From positions 221 to 64,220 of the forward strand of contig NZ_LMQN01000002.1 of NCBI RefSeq assembly GCF_001425355.1: 64,000 nt of DNA, in the 5' to 3' direction. The notes under the pieces are model-generated. The model was not told the DNA's origin, made no database searches, and saw nothing but the letters and a program-made list of their open reading frames with translations. The translations under genes and the position numbers were made by a program. The DNA is from Chryseobacterium sp. Leaf405. Lineage in GTDB: Bacteria; Bacteroidota; Bacteroidia; Flavobacteriales; Weeksellaceae. This document shows positions 1 through 8,925 of this stretch, in pieces (position 1 is the stretch's first letter; each line of letters opens with the position of its first letter).

Positions 1-110
1 ACCCTAACCCCGATAGAAATGGTTACCCAGCAGTAAGGATGGGCTCTTGAAAGACAGCGAAAGGCATGAGGAGTAAGATTGGAGAGGTTAAGCTCCTGGA
101 AAAATGAATA
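1..110 (+). ncRNA. Probable structured RNA (Flavobacteriia-type, possibly Flavo-1-like)
   Basis: The stretch is GC-richer than the AT-rich DNA after it and can fold: TAACC (5-9) pairs with GGTTA (86-90), and GGAG (81-84) can alternatively pair with CTCC (93-96). The beginning CCCCGATAG and the end with GCTCCTG resemble, from memory, a short structured element common in Flavobacteriia genomes (Rfam Flavo-1). It may also simply be the tail of a gene left of the window, since one frame is open until a stop near 48. The identity is a recollection and was not searched. Confidence 0.35.
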
Positions 111-241
111 CTTTTATATTTCGTGCTTTATTAATTTTTCATTAGATACTCTTATTAAATTCTTTAAAATACAAAAAACGGTTAAATATAATTCACTTAA
201 ATCAATCCCATAAAGAATTTTTATCTCTCGCCTAAAAACCG

Positions 242-249
242 TATTTTTG
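242..249 (+). promoter_or_regulatory. Candidate -7 box of the purB promoter
   Basis: TATTTTTG fits the Bacteroidota -7 consensus TAnnTTTG and lies 23 nt before the purB start codon. No clear TTG -33 box stands at the expected distance. Confidence 0.4.
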
Positions 250-272
250 CATATCTAAAAAGTAAAAGAAGA

Positions 273-1700
273 ATGAATTCCTACAAAAATCCATTGGAAG
301 AGCGCTATTCTAGCGAAGAAATGTTATTTAACTTTTCACATAATAACAAATTCCAATATTGGAGAAAACTTTGGATTGCCCTTGCTGAAATTGAAAAAGA
401 TTTAGGTCTTGATATTACAGATGAGCAAATTGCTGAATTGAAAGCCAATGCAGAGAACATCGATTATGATAAAGCTGCAGAATACGAGAAAAAATTTCGT
501 CATGATGTAATGGCTCATGTTCACGCTTATGGTGATGTGGCGCCTTCTGCAAAAGGAATTATTCACTTGGGAGCAACTTCAGCGTTTGTAGGAGATAATA
601 CAGATTTAATTCAAATACGTGACGGACTTTTAATTTTAAAGAAAAAGTTGGTGAACGTGATGAAAAATCTTTCTGATTTTGCTATTCAGTATAAAGATTT
701 ACCAACGTTAGGATTCACTCACTTCCAGCCGGCTCAGTTAACGACTGTAGGGAAAAGAGCTACCCTTTGGTTACAAAGTTTGGTTTTAGATATCGAAGAA
801 CTTGATTTCTTCTTAGAAACATTAAGATTCAGAGGAGTAAAAGGAACTACCGGAACTGCGGCAAGTTTCCTCGAGCTTTTCAACGGAGATTATTCTAAAG
901 TTAAACATTTAGATAAAGAATTGTCAAAAAGATTCGGTTTCGAAAAAGTTTTTGGCGTTTCTGGACAGACTTACGATAGAAAAATTGATGCGAAAGTGGT
1001 TGCGTTATTAGGAAATATCGCTCAATCTGCACATAAATTTACCAACGATTTACGTTTACTTCAAAATCTTAAAGAAATTGAAGAACCATTCGAGAAAAAC
1101 CAAATTGGTTCGTCTGCAATGGCTTATAAACGTAACCCAATGAGAAGCGAAAGAATCGGAGCATTGGCAAAATACGTAATGTCTTTGACGACAAGTTCTG
1201 CAATGGTGGCTTCTACACAATGGTTCGAAAGAACGTTGGATGATTCTGCAAACAAGAGATTAACAATTCCTCAGGCGTTTTTAGCAGTTGATGCAATTCT
1301 ATTGATTTGGAACAACATCATGAACGGAATTGTGGTTTATCCTAACAGAATCAACAAACATATTATGGAAGAACTTCCTTTCATGGCGACGGAATATATT
1401 ATTATGGAAGAAGTGAAAGCTGGTGGCGACCGTCAGGAAATCCACGAAGTAATCAGAGTTCATTCGATGGAAGCTTCTAAAAAAGTGAAAGAAGAAGGTA
1501 AAGAAAACGACCTGATCGATAGAATTTTAAATGATGATTCTTTAAAATTGGATAAATCAAAATTAAAAGAAGTTCTTGATCCTAAAAACTTCATCGGTTT
1601 TGCGCCTATTCAAACGGAGGAATTCATTGCTAATGAAGTTCAGCCGATTATAGACGCAAACAGAGATTTGATAGGACTGGAAGCTGATCTTAAAGTATAA
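273..1700 (+). CDS. purB: Adenylosuccinate lyase
   Basis: Cytoplasmic enzyme that releases fumarate twice in purine metabolism: from SAICAR to give AICAR, and from adenylosuccinate to give AMP. The 475-residue length is normal. The fumarase/aspartase superfamily signature GSSAMAYKRNP lies near residues 279-289 on the mobile catalytic loop, and GFTHFQPAQ near residue 147 carries the conserved active-site histidine region. The ATG start follows a -7-like box by 23 nt. Only the WG-repeat gene separates it from purL, so two purine genes sit together. A hairpin terminator follows the stop. The identification is secure. Confidence 0.97.
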   Translation: MNSYKNPLEERYSSEEMLFNFSHNNKFQYWRKLWIALAEIEKDLGLDITDEQIAELKANAENIDYDKAAEYEKKFRHDVMAHVHAYGDVAPSAKGIIHLGATSAFVGDNTDLIQIRDGLLILKKKLVNVMKNLSDFAIQYKDLPTLGFTHFQPAQLTTVGKRATLWLQSLVLDIEELDFFLETLRFRGVKGTTGTAASFLELFNGDYSKVKHLDKELSKRFGFEKVFGVSGQTYDRKIDAKVVALLGNIAQSAHKFTNDLRLLQNLKEIEEPFEKNQIGSSAMAYKRNPMRSERIGALAKYVMSLTTSSAMVASTQWFERTLDDSANKRLTIPQAFLAVDAILLIWNNIMNGIVVYPNRINKHIMEELPFMATEYIIMEEVKAGGDRQEIHEVIRVHSMEASKKVKEEGKENDLIDRILNDDSLKLDKSKLKEVLDPKNFIGFAPIQTEEFIANEVQPIIDANRDLIGLEADLKV

Positions 1701-1703
1701 TTT

Positions 1704-1730
1704 AATATGCAGTCTTTTCGGCTGCATATT
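1704..1730 (+). terminator. Terminator after purB
   Basis: AATATGCAG (1704-1712) pairs with CTGCATATT (1722-1730) over a 9-nt loop and is followed by a T-rich run. It separates purB from the WG-repeat gene. Confidence 0.7.
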
Positions 1731-1756
1731 TTATTTTAATCAAACCAAAACGATCT

Positions 1757-2716
1757 ATGAAAAAAATACTTTTAGCTATTTTATTAATGCCAATACTTTC
1801 TTTTTCTCAGGGAAAAGAAGTTTTAAAGTATTTTAAATCAAAAGATTCGTTGGTTGGAGTTAAAAATCAGGACGAAAAAATTATTATTCCTGCCCAGTTC
1901 AAAGTTTTTTCTTATTTAGAGGATGGAGAATTGGTAAAAGGTGAGACAATCTATTTTGATGGCTTTAAAAAAGATGAAAAACCGGGAAAAAATGAATGGG
2001 GATATGTCTATGACAAAAAAGGAAATTTTCTTTACAAACCATTCTTTTATGACAACGGGGCAGATTATTTTTCTGAAGGCGTAAGAAGATTTGTCAAAGA
2101 CGGAAAGGTTGGTTTTGTAGACAGAAACGGAACTGTTGTTATCAAACCTGAACATGATTTTATATCACCTTTCAATTATGGTTTTGCTGCTTTCTGTGAC
2201 GGTTGCGACTGGGAAAAAACAGAATCGGAACACAAATCAATTGTTGGTGGAACTTGGGGCGTGATGAATTTCAAAGGAGAAATTGTAAAACCCATTTCCA
2301 AAGCGGTAAATGCTATTGAAGTTCAAGGAGAATATTTTCCAAACCCATTCAATTACAATGAAAAAGAGAAGAATATTCTTCAGTTTTTTCAAAAACAAAA
2401 TAAAAAACTTTCAGAATTATATTATGTAAATCATTACACAAAATTATCTGAAAATGAAAAGAAGCTATTCTTTGAAATTGTAGAAAAACCGAAAGAGAAT
2501 TTCCATTTCTATCAGGTCAATACCTATGATTACAGAAGAATGGAAGCAGGATCATCTTATGATTTCAAATTCTTAGTCTCAGAAAATGGCAAAACTATTT
2601 TTGCACTGGATTATGATGAGAAAATTCCTTTTGAAAACTGGCTGAAGAAAGAAATAACAGAAGCCGAAGATTTTCAGAAAGAACATCAGGATAATCCGAA
2701 CAAATTAAGTAAATAA
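1757..2716 (+). CDS. Exported WG-repeat protein
   Basis: 319 residues with a short signal peptide (about 1-17, ending FSQ). The middle (about 80-145) holds WG-type repeats: NEWGYVYDKKGNF, then KVGFVDRNGTVVIKPE, then TWGVMNFKGEIVKPI. WG repeats are thought to form beta-rich modules of unknown ligand, and such proteins in Bacteroidota are usually periplasmic. The C-terminal third has no recognisable domain. It lies 29 nt before purL, and no link to purine synthesis is evident. The function is unknown. Confidence 0.75.
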   Translation: MKKILLAILLMPILSFSQGKEVLKYFKSKDSLVGVKNQDEKIIIPAQFKVFSYLEDGELVKGETIYFDGFKKDEKPGKNEWGYVYDKKGNFLYKPFFYDNGADYFSEGVRRFVKDGKVGFVDRNGTVVIKPEHDFISPFNYGFAAFCDGCDWEKTESEHKSIVGGTWGVMNFKGEIVKPISKAVNAIEVQGEYFPNPFNYNEKEKNILQFFQKQNKKLSELYYVNHYTKLSENEKKLFFEIVEKPKENFHFYQVNTYDYRRMEAGSSYDFKFLVSENGKTIFALDYDEKIPFENWLKKEITEAEDFQKEHQDNPNKLSK

Positions 2717-2745
2717 GTCTAATAATATTTAATATCTGACATCTA

Positions 2746-5700
2746 ATGTCTCAAAACAAAAGAATTTTCGTAGAAAAAAGAGGAATTTTCGATGTTGAAA
2801 GTCCAAAAATTTTTGATGAAGTAAAAGCTGTGGTTCCGTCAATCCAAAGTGTAAAAGTGTATAACATTTACGATATTTTTGGGTTAAATGATGGAGAATT
2901 CGAAAAGGTGGTTAACAGCACTTTCGTAGATCCGGTTACTGACATTTTAATCGAAGAAAATCCTGCACAGGGAGTTTATTTCGCATTAGAATTTTTACCC
3001 GGTCAATACGATCAGCGTGCAGATTCTGCTCAACAATGTATCGCTTTATTGACTGGAAATGAGAAATCTAAAGTAAGAAGTGGTAAGTTAATCGAGTTTG
3101 AAGGAGCTTCTGAATCTGATTTAGCAAAAATCAAAGATCTTCTTATCAATAAAGTAGAATCTCAGGAGAAGGATTTATCAACTTTGAATATTCCTGCGGA
3201 AGAAACATCGTCAAAAGTAATTGTTCACGAAAATTTCATCAACTTTGATGATGTTCAGCTTGAAGAATTCTTCAACAATCACGGTTTTGCATTAGGTTTG
3301 GATGATTTGAAATTCATTCAGGAATATTTTAAATCTGAAGAAAGAAATCCTACGGAAACTGAACTTAAAGTTTTAGATACGTATTGGAGTGACCACTGTC
3401 GTCACACAACGTTTGAAACAGAATTGTCAAATATTGAATTTGAAGGACAGTTTAAACATACATTGGAAACTATTTTCAATGATTATATCGAAAAAAGAAA
3501 ATTCTTAGGACGTGAATTGAAACCAATTTCTTTAATGGATTTGGCGACAGTTTGCGGAAGATATTTCCATAAAACAGGTCAATTGGAGAACTTGGTGGTT
3601 TCTGATGAAATCAACGCCTGTACAATTCAAATCGAAGCTGAATACGATGGTAAAAAAGAACCATGGTATTTATTATTCAAAAATGAAACGCATAATCACC
3701 CGACAGAAATTGAGCCTTTTGGTGGTGCTTCAACGTGTTTAGGTGGTGCCATCAGAGATCCTTTGTCCGGACGTTCTTTCGTTTTCCAGGCGATGAGATT
3801 AACGGGTGCTGCAGATGTTTTGGAGTCTGTTGATCAGACTTTACCAGGTAAATTACCTCAGGAAAAAATCACAAAACAGGCTGCTAACGGATATTCTTCT
3901 TACGGTAACCAAATCGGTTTGGCGACTACAATGGTTTCTGAAATCTATGATGAAGGATACAAAGCCAAAAGAATGGAAGTTGGTTTCGTTACCGGAGCCG
4001 TCCCTGTTGATTGGGTAAGACGTGAAAAGCCTGAATCTGGTGATTCTATCATCATTTTAGGTGGTGCAACGGGTCGTGATGGTGTTGGTGGAGCAAGTGG
4101 TAGTTCAAAAGAACAAGACGAAACTTCAATTCACACGATGAGTTCTGAAGTTCAGAAAGGAAATGCCGTTGAAGAACGTAAAATCCAAAGGTTATTTAGA
4201 AATCCTGAAGTAACGAGATTGATCAAAAAATCAAATGACTTCGGAGCAGGAGGTGTTTCTGTAGCCATCGGTGAAATCGCTGATTCTTTGGAAGTTAATT
4301 TGGATGTTTTACCTTTAAAATATGAAGGTCTGAACGGAACTGAATTGGCTATTTCTGAATCTCAGGAAAGAATGGCGGTTGTTGTTGAGCCAAAAGATAA
4401 AGAACAGTTCATCAAATTCTGTGAAGCTGAAAATATTGTGGCTGTTGAAGTTGCAAAAGTGACGGATTCCGGAAGAATGCAGATGTTCTGGAAAGGTGAT
4501 AAAATTGTTGATCTTTCAAGAGAATTTTTGGATACTAACGGCTGTTCTAAAAGTCAGGAAGTTAAAATTACTCATCTTGATGAAGTTAAAGAAGAAAATC
4601 CTGCATTCAATGAAGAGAACTTCTTAAAAATATTAAGCGATAAAAACGTTGCTTCTCAAAAAGGTTTGTTGGAGATGTTTGATTCTTCTATTGGCGCAAC
4701 TACGGTGGCAATGCCTTTGGGTGGAAAATATCAGCAGACTTTGATGGAAGGAAGTGTGCAGACGTTACCAATTATCGGAGCAAAAAATATTGAAACTGTT
4801 TCTTTAGCAAGTTGGGGATTTGATGCAGAGATTTCTAAGCAGAATTCTTTGTTGGGAGCTTCTTATGCTGTCGTTGAAAGTGTTGCAAAGATCGTTGCAA
4901 TGGGTGGCGATTATAAGAATATCAGATTCAGTTTTCAGGAATATTTTGAAAAATTAGGTCAGAATCCTGAAAAATGGGGGAAACCTTTGGCTTCTTTGTT
5001 GGGAGCTTATGATGCGCAAATCAATTTTGGTTTGGCTGCGATCGGAGGTAAAGACTCAATGAGTGGAACGTATCAGGATTTGAATGTTCCGCCAACGTTG
5101 ATTTCTTTTGCTTGTGCGAACGGAGAAAAGTCAACTATTATTTCTCCTGAATTTAAAAATGAAGGAAATAAAGTATATTTCTTTAATCATGTCGCTCAGG
5201 AAAACGGACTGCCGAATTACAATGCTTTAAAAGAGATTTACGAATTAATTTTCGAAAATATTAAAGCCGGAAAAATTGTTTCTGTGAAAACAGTAAAAGA
5301 AGGTGGAATTGCTGTTGCTTTAGCAAAAATGAGCTTCGGAAACAGATTAGGTGCCGAAATTACGGTTGATTCAACTATATTATTAACTAAAAATATAGGC
5401 AGCTTAATTATTGAATCTAAAGAAGAATTAAGTTCTGTAAATCTTCAATTGATTGGAGAAGTTAAAGATTCAAATAGTATTAAGATTAATGATGCTGAAT
5501 TTGCAATTGAGAAATTATTAGCGGCAAACACTAATACTTTTGAAAATCTTTTCCCGACAGTTGAAAAAGAGAAAATAACGGTTGAAATTGATGAAAAATT
5601 AAATTCAATCAACCCAAGAAATATCATCATCAAAAAACACGGAATCGCTCAGCCAAAAGTATTCGCACCGGTTTTCCCTGGAACAAATTGTGAGTATGAT

Positions 5701-6441
5701 ACATTGAATGCTTTCGCTAAAGAAGGAGCAATCGTAAGCAGCTTACCTTTAATCAATATCAATCACCAGTTGTTGGATGAAAGTATTGATGCTTGGGTAG
5801 AAGAAATCAAAACTTCTCAGATTTTAGCATTCTCAGGAGGTTTCTCTGCGGGTGACGAGCCGGACGGGTCTGCAAAATTCATTGTCAACGTTTTAAAGAA
5901 CGAGAAGATGAGAAATGCAGTTCACGAATTATTGGACAGAGATGGTATGATCATCGGGATCTGTAACGGTTTCCAGGCTTTGGTAAAATCTGGATTGTTA
6001 CCTTACGGAAGAATCAAAGATCTAGACGAAAACTCTCCGACGTTGGCTCATAATGCGATCAGAAGACATATTTCCCAAATGGTGAATGTAAGAGTTGTGA
6101 ATGACGAATCACCTTGGTTGAAAGGAATGAGAGATCAGGTTTTCACGATTCCTATTTCTCACGGTGAAGGTCGTTTTATGGCTTCGGAAGCAGAAATTCA
6201 GAAGTTATATGAAAACGGACAGATTGCAACGCAATATTTAGATTTAGATGGAAATGTTGCTCACGGAATGCCTTTCAATCCAAATAATTCATTGTTTGGA
6301 ATTGAAGGAGTTACCAGCCCGGACGGAAAAATATTTGGAAGAATGGGACACCCGGAACGTTTTGCAGAAGGGTTGTTTAAGAATATTCCAACTGCGAATT
6401 ACCACAATATCTTTAAAAATGGAGTTGAATACTTCAAATAA
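2746..6441 (+). CDS. purL: Phosphoribosylformylglycinamidine synthase, long single-chain form
   Basis: Converts FGAR, glutamine and ATP to FGAM, the fourth step of purine synthesis, in the cytoplasm. At 1231 residues it is the long form, with a PurS-like N-terminus, two AIR-synthase-type halves and a C-terminal glutamine amidotransferase (about residues 950-1231). The amidotransferase triad is visible: Cys in GICNGF near residue 1072, and His and Glu in GHPER near 1202 and 1204. An FGAM-synthase ATP-site motif occurs in NETHNHPTEIEPFGGA. The 3' end is followed within 10 nt by a hairpin that also covers the start of the next gene. Confidence 0.97.
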   Translation: MSQNKRIFVEKRGIFDVESPKIFDEVKAVVPSIQSVKVYNIYDIFGLNDGEFEKVVNSTFVDPVTDILIEENPAQGVYFALEFLPGQYDQRADSAQQCIALLTGNEKSKVRSGKLIEFEGASESDLAKIKDLLINKVESQEKDLSTLNIPAEETSSKVIVHENFINFDDVQLEEFFNNHGFALGLDDLKFIQEYFKSEERNPTETELKVLDTYWSDHCRHTTFETELSNIEFEGQFKHTLETIFNDYIEKRKFLGRELKPISLMDLATVCGRYFHKTGQLENLVVSDEINACTIQIEAEYDGKKEPWYLLFKNETHNHPTEIEPFGGASTCLGGAIRDPLSGRSFVFQAMRLTGAADVLESVDQTLPGKLPQEKITKQAANGYSSYGNQIGLATTMVSEIYDEGYKAKRMEVGFVTGAVPVDWVRREKPESGDSIIILGGATGRDGVGGASGSSKEQDETSIHTMSSEVQKGNAVEERKIQRLFRNPEVTRLIKKSNDFGAGGVSVAIGEIADSLEVNLDVLPLKYEGLNGTELAISESQERMAVVVEPKDKEQFIKFCEAENIVAVEVAKVTDSGRMQMFWKGDKIVDLSREFLDTNGCSKSQEVKITHLDEVKEENPAFNEENFLKILSDKNVASQKGLLEMFDSSIGATTVAMPLGGKYQQTLMEGSVQTLPIIGAKNIETVSLASWGFDAEISKQNSLLGASYAVVESVAKIVAMGGDYKNIRFSFQEYFEKLGQNPEKWGKPLASLLGAYDAQINFGLAAIGGKDSMSGTYQDLNVPPTLISFACANGEKSTIISPEFKNEGNKVYFFNHVAQENGLPNYNALKEIYELIFENIKAGKIVSVKTVKEGGIAVALAKMSFGNRLGAEITVDSTILLTKNIGSLIIESKEELSSVNLQLIGEVKDSNSIKINDAEFAIEKLLAANTNTFENLFPTVEKEKITVEIDEKLNSINPRNIIIKKHGIAQPKVFAPVFPGTNCEYDTLNAFAKEGAIVSSLPLININHQLLDESIDAWVEEIKTSQILAFSGGFSAGDEPDGSAKFIVNVLKNEKMRNAVHELLDRDGMIIGICNGFQALVKSGLLPYGRIKDLDENSPTLAHNAIRRHISQMVNVRVVNDESPWLKGMRDQVFTIPISHGEGRFMASEAEIQKLYENGQIATQYLDLDGNVAHGMPFNPNNSLFGIEGVTSPDGKIFGRMGHPERFAEGLFKNIPTANYHNIFKNGVEYFK

Positions 6442-6451
6442 CAATACAAAG

Positions 6452-6481
6452 AAAATGACTGTCATTAATGGCAGTCATTTT
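6452..6481 (+). terminator. Terminator-like hairpin overlapping the next start codon
   Basis: AAAATGACTG (6452-6461) pairs perfectly with CAGTCATTTT (6472-6481) across a 10-nt loop, followed by more T. In shape it matches the other intrinsic terminators in this window and sits right after purL. It contains the ATG (6455) and first codons of the barstar-like gene in its stem. Confidence 0.55.
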
Positions 6482-6811
6482 TCAAATATGGAAGGTTTCT
6501 ACGAAGAAGTTTCTCGGCTTTTTATGAAGGATGAAGATTGGAAAGTCGGAACATTGGATGGTTTTGATGATATTTTATATGGTGTGGAAACGGATATTAC
6601 TTGGAAAGATTCTCTAAAATCAAAAGAAGATTTGGGAGTTGATTTAACTAAAGAGTTTTACGAAAATAAAATCAGACAAGGAAAACCTTTTAATGTAGAA
6701 TTAATTCAACAAAAACTTGATGAATTAATCAATAAAAATGGACAAACATTATTTGAAATTTTAATTGAAATTATAGAATCCCATAAAAATATTACGCTAA
6801 TTTTAGATTGA
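6455..6811 (+). CDS. Barstar-like protein, orphan
   Basis: 118 residues. The N-terminus VINGSHFSNMEGFYEEV and the following WKVGTLDGFDDIL match the barstar layout: a first strand VING, a helix, then a leucine/aspartate-rich helix that in barstar plugs the barnase active site. Barstar-family proteins bind and inhibit extracellular ribonucleases. An open frame extends upstream into purL, but homology begins at this ATG, which I therefore chose. No barnase-like toxin or Rhs/LXG gene is near, so it is either an orphan immunity protein or a co-opted regulator. Its start codon lies in a strong hairpin, which could limit translation or read-through from purL. Confidence 0.7.
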   Translation: MTVINGSHFSNMEGFYEEVSRLFMKDEDWKVGTLDGFDDILYGVETDITWKDSLKSKEDLGVDLTKEFYENKIRQGKPFNVELIQQKLDELINKNGQTLFEILIEIIESHKNITLILD

Positions 6812-6864
6812 TTTTATCTTAAGGATTCAAATCTAAAGTTTGTAAATAAAAAATAAATAAAAAA

Positions 6865-7482
6865 ATGATGTACGGATTATTTTTCGGTGACAGCATTACT
6901 TACGGAGAATATGATGGTGTTTTCGGCGGCTGGGTCGATATTCTGAAAAGATATACTTTACAGAAATACAATGAAGGCAGTAAAGAATTAATTCTTTTCA
7001 ATCTTGGAATTGGTGGCGAAACAACCGAAGGTCTGATAAAAAGAATTCCCAACGAGATGGCAGCCAGAAATTCTGCTGAAGAAAATATTGTTTTTATAGG
7101 TTATGGAGCGAATGATCTTGCTGTAAAAGATGGAAGCCATTTAGTAAATCCTGAACAGTTTAAAAATAATATTCTAAAAGCAATTCAAGAAGCTGAAAAT
7201 TATTCGAAAGATATTTATTTGGTAAGCATTCTTCCGTTTTCTGAAAAAGTAGATGGAGTATTAGTCGCTTCAGGAAAGTTGAGAACTAATGAGGAAGTTT
7301 TAGTTTATAACCAAATTTTGAAAAATATTACAGCTGAACATTCCTTACATTATATTGATTTTCATTCTGCATTTTTAGAAGATAAAGAAATTTTATTGTC
7401 TACAGACGGCGTTCATCCTAACGAAAAAGGGTATGGAGTAATGGCGGAAATCGCAATCCCAATTATTGAAAAATATTTATAA
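6865..7482 (+). CDS. SGNH/GDSL-family hydrolase
   Basis: A 205-residue esterase/lipase-type hydrolase. All family blocks are visible: the nucleophile Ser10 in FFGDSIT, the oxyanion glycine in GIGGETT, Asn83 in GYGANDLA, and the catalytic Asp181/His184 in DGVHPNEKG. There is no signal peptide, so it is probably cytoplasmic. The start may be the first or second of two adjacent ATG codons. The stop overlaps the next gene's ATG by one base (TAATG), implying translational coupling. The substrate cannot be told from sequence. Confidence 0.9.
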   Translation: MMYGLFFGDSITYGEYDGVFGGWVDILKRYTLQKYNEGSKELILFNLGIGGETTEGLIKRIPNEMAARNSAEENIVFIGYGANDLAVKDGSHLVNPEQFKNNILKAIQEAENYSKDIYLVSILPFSEKVDGVLVASGKLRTNEEVLVYNQILKNITAEHSLHYIDFHSAFLEDKEILLSTDGVHPNEKGYGVMAEIAIPIIEKYL

Positions 7483-7814
7483 TGCCTAAATTATTCTCAT
7501 ACGGAACTTTGCAGATGGAGCAGGTTCAAATGGAAACTTTCGGTCGGATTTTAGAAGGAGAAAAAGAGTTCTTGACAGGTTTTAAACTTGAAATGCTGAA
7601 AATAACTGATGCCGAAGTTTTAACAAAAAGCAATCAAAAATATCATCCGATTCTAGTGTTTTCGGGAAATATAACAGATGAAGTAGAAGGTATTTTATTT
7701 GAAGTTACAGACGAAGAAATTCTTCAGGCTGACGAATATGAAGTGGATGATTATAAAAGAATTGAGACTGTTTTCAAATCCGGAAAATCAGGATTTATTT
7801 ATGTTGGAAAATAG
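7482..7814 (+). CDS. AIG2/gamma-glutamylcyclotransferase-like protein
   Basis: 110 residues, beginning with LFSYGTLQ, the substrate-binding loop signature of the gamma-glutamylcyclotransferase fold, and with the conserved acidic region EVTDEEILQADEYE, where a glutamate acts as general base in the family. Members cleave gamma-glutamyl-amine or peptide bonds to give 5-oxoproline, but many small bacterial ones are uncharacterised. It is coupled to the SGNH hydrolase by a one-base overlap and followed by a strong terminator. Confidence 0.8.
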   Translation: MPKLFSYGTLQMEQVQMETFGRILEGEKEFLTGFKLEMLKITDAEVLTKSNQKYHPILVFSGNITDEVEGILFEVTDEEILQADEYEVDDYKRIETVFKSGKSGFIYVGK

Positions 7815-7819
7815 TTAAA

Positions 7820-7856
7820 AATAAACCCTGACAATAATATTTTGACAGGGTTTATT
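7820..7856. terminator. Bidirectional terminator
   Basis: AATAAACCCTG (7820-7830) pairs perfectly with CAGGGTTTATT (7846-7856). It lies between two convergent genes and has A/T tails on both sides, so it can serve both strands. Confidence 0.75.
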
Positions 7857-7873
7857 ATATTATTTAAAAGATT

Positions 7874-8386
7874 TTACTGAACGTTAATCCATGAATCACC
7901 TCCAAATGAGTAAGCATCGGCATGAAAATTATAATTTACGCCATTAAGACTACCAGTACCTCCAATATTAGACGGAATTCCTGTACAGCTTGCATCTCCT
8001 ACAGATCCCCCAAGTGTTGGAACTATTTGTCCTGGATTAAGCGGGTCACTAAGAGAGAATTTTATATAATCCCATCTCTGTGCATTTGTAATAAATGGAG
8101 GGGCTGAAAGAAGATCCGGAGACCAATGGTCGATAGGATACGGATGACCTGCTGCAGAAGTGGAAGTAGCAAAAGTTGAGTAATGCGCCCATTCATTAGG
8201 AGGGAGATATACTAAATCCATAGCCTGTGCACCTGCACTACAAGTAGAGGGGGCAATCGTAAACATTGTAAAATGTAAATCAAGTTTATGATTAACAATA
8301 TCATTAAAAATATGGATTCTTGCGGTTTGAGCAAAAGCGGCTGAACTTAAACCTAAGCCAAGAATAAGAGTGAATATTTTTTTCAT
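7874..8386 (-). CDS. Secreted protein of unknown function
   Basis: 170 residues with a clear signal peptide (about 1-19, ending AFAQ). The mature part is rich in Gly, Ser, Pro and aromatic residues and has two cysteines (STCSAGAQ and ASCTGIP) that could form a disulphide. I recognise no domain. It is 5 nt downstream of a lipoprotein gene on the same strand, so the two probably form one transcript. A shared terminator follows. Confidence 0.65.
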   Translation of the reverse strand: MKKIFTLILGLGLSSAAFAQTARIHIFNDIVNHKLDLHFTMFTIAPSTCSAGAQAMDLVYLPPNEWAHYSTFATSTSAAGHPYPIDHWSPDLLSAPPFITNAQRWDYIKFSLSDPLNPGQIVPTLGGSVGDASCTGIPSNIGGTGSLNGVNYNFHADAYSFGGDSWINVQ

Positions 8387-8391
8387 AATAA

Positions 8392-8763
8392 TTACTTTTT
8401 AGAATTTTGATTGATTTTTTCAAGTTTTTCGTTATAGATTTTCACTGCCCAGGTTAAAATCTTATCCCGATCTCCTTGTGTGTTTTCAGTAATATCTTTG
8501 TCTTTTGCACCTGTAGATTTTATCAGTTCCAAAGCTGATGGAATTAGAATGTCTTTACGTCTGTCACTTAGCTCAATAGATTTTTTGTTTCTGATTTCTT
8601 CAGCAGTTTCACGGTTTTCAGGATTAGAAAGACTTTTGATCGATTTTTCAAAATTCAAAACTTCTTCACTTTTTCTTGTTTCACTCGGATTTACTACCGA
8701 AGTCTCAGTGTTGCACGAAATAATTCCTGCCAATAGAATGGCATAGAGTAATTTGATTTTCAT
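8392..8763 (-). CDS. Small lipoprotein of unknown function
   Basis: 123 residues. A signal peptide ends in a lipobox (AGIISC), so Cys17 is probably lipidated. The mature part is hydrophilic and probably helical, rich in Lys and Glu. It is the first gene of a likely two-gene unit with the secreted protein downstream. A TATATTTG-like -7 box lies on the minus strand at 8789-8796, about 26 nt upstream. No family is recognised. Confidence 0.65.
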   Translation of the reverse strand: MKIKLLYAILLAGIISCNTETSVVNPSETRKSEEVLNFEKSIKSLSNPENRETAEEIRNKKSIELSDRRKDILIPSALELIKSTGAKDKDITENTQGDRDKILTWAVKIYNEKLEKINQNSKK

Positions 8764-8925
8764 ATTATTAAAATTGTTGATTGTACAGCAAATATATATA
8801 AATTTATTATATCTTAATATAGTGATAAATAAAATTTATTTATAAATGTTGATTTTGTGGTATTATTTTATTTGAAATATTGTATTTAGTGTAATTTTTG
8901 AATGAAAATTCTAACAGAATAATAT

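Noticed and set aside
1..48. Open frame entering from the left edge and ending near 48
   Set aside because: Only about 15 codons are visible with no recognisable family, and the stretch folds like an RNA; too short to call a gene.
6248..6454. N-terminal extension of the barstar-like frame into purL
   Set aside because: It lies in the wrong frame inside purL, and barstar similarity starts at the ATG at 6455.
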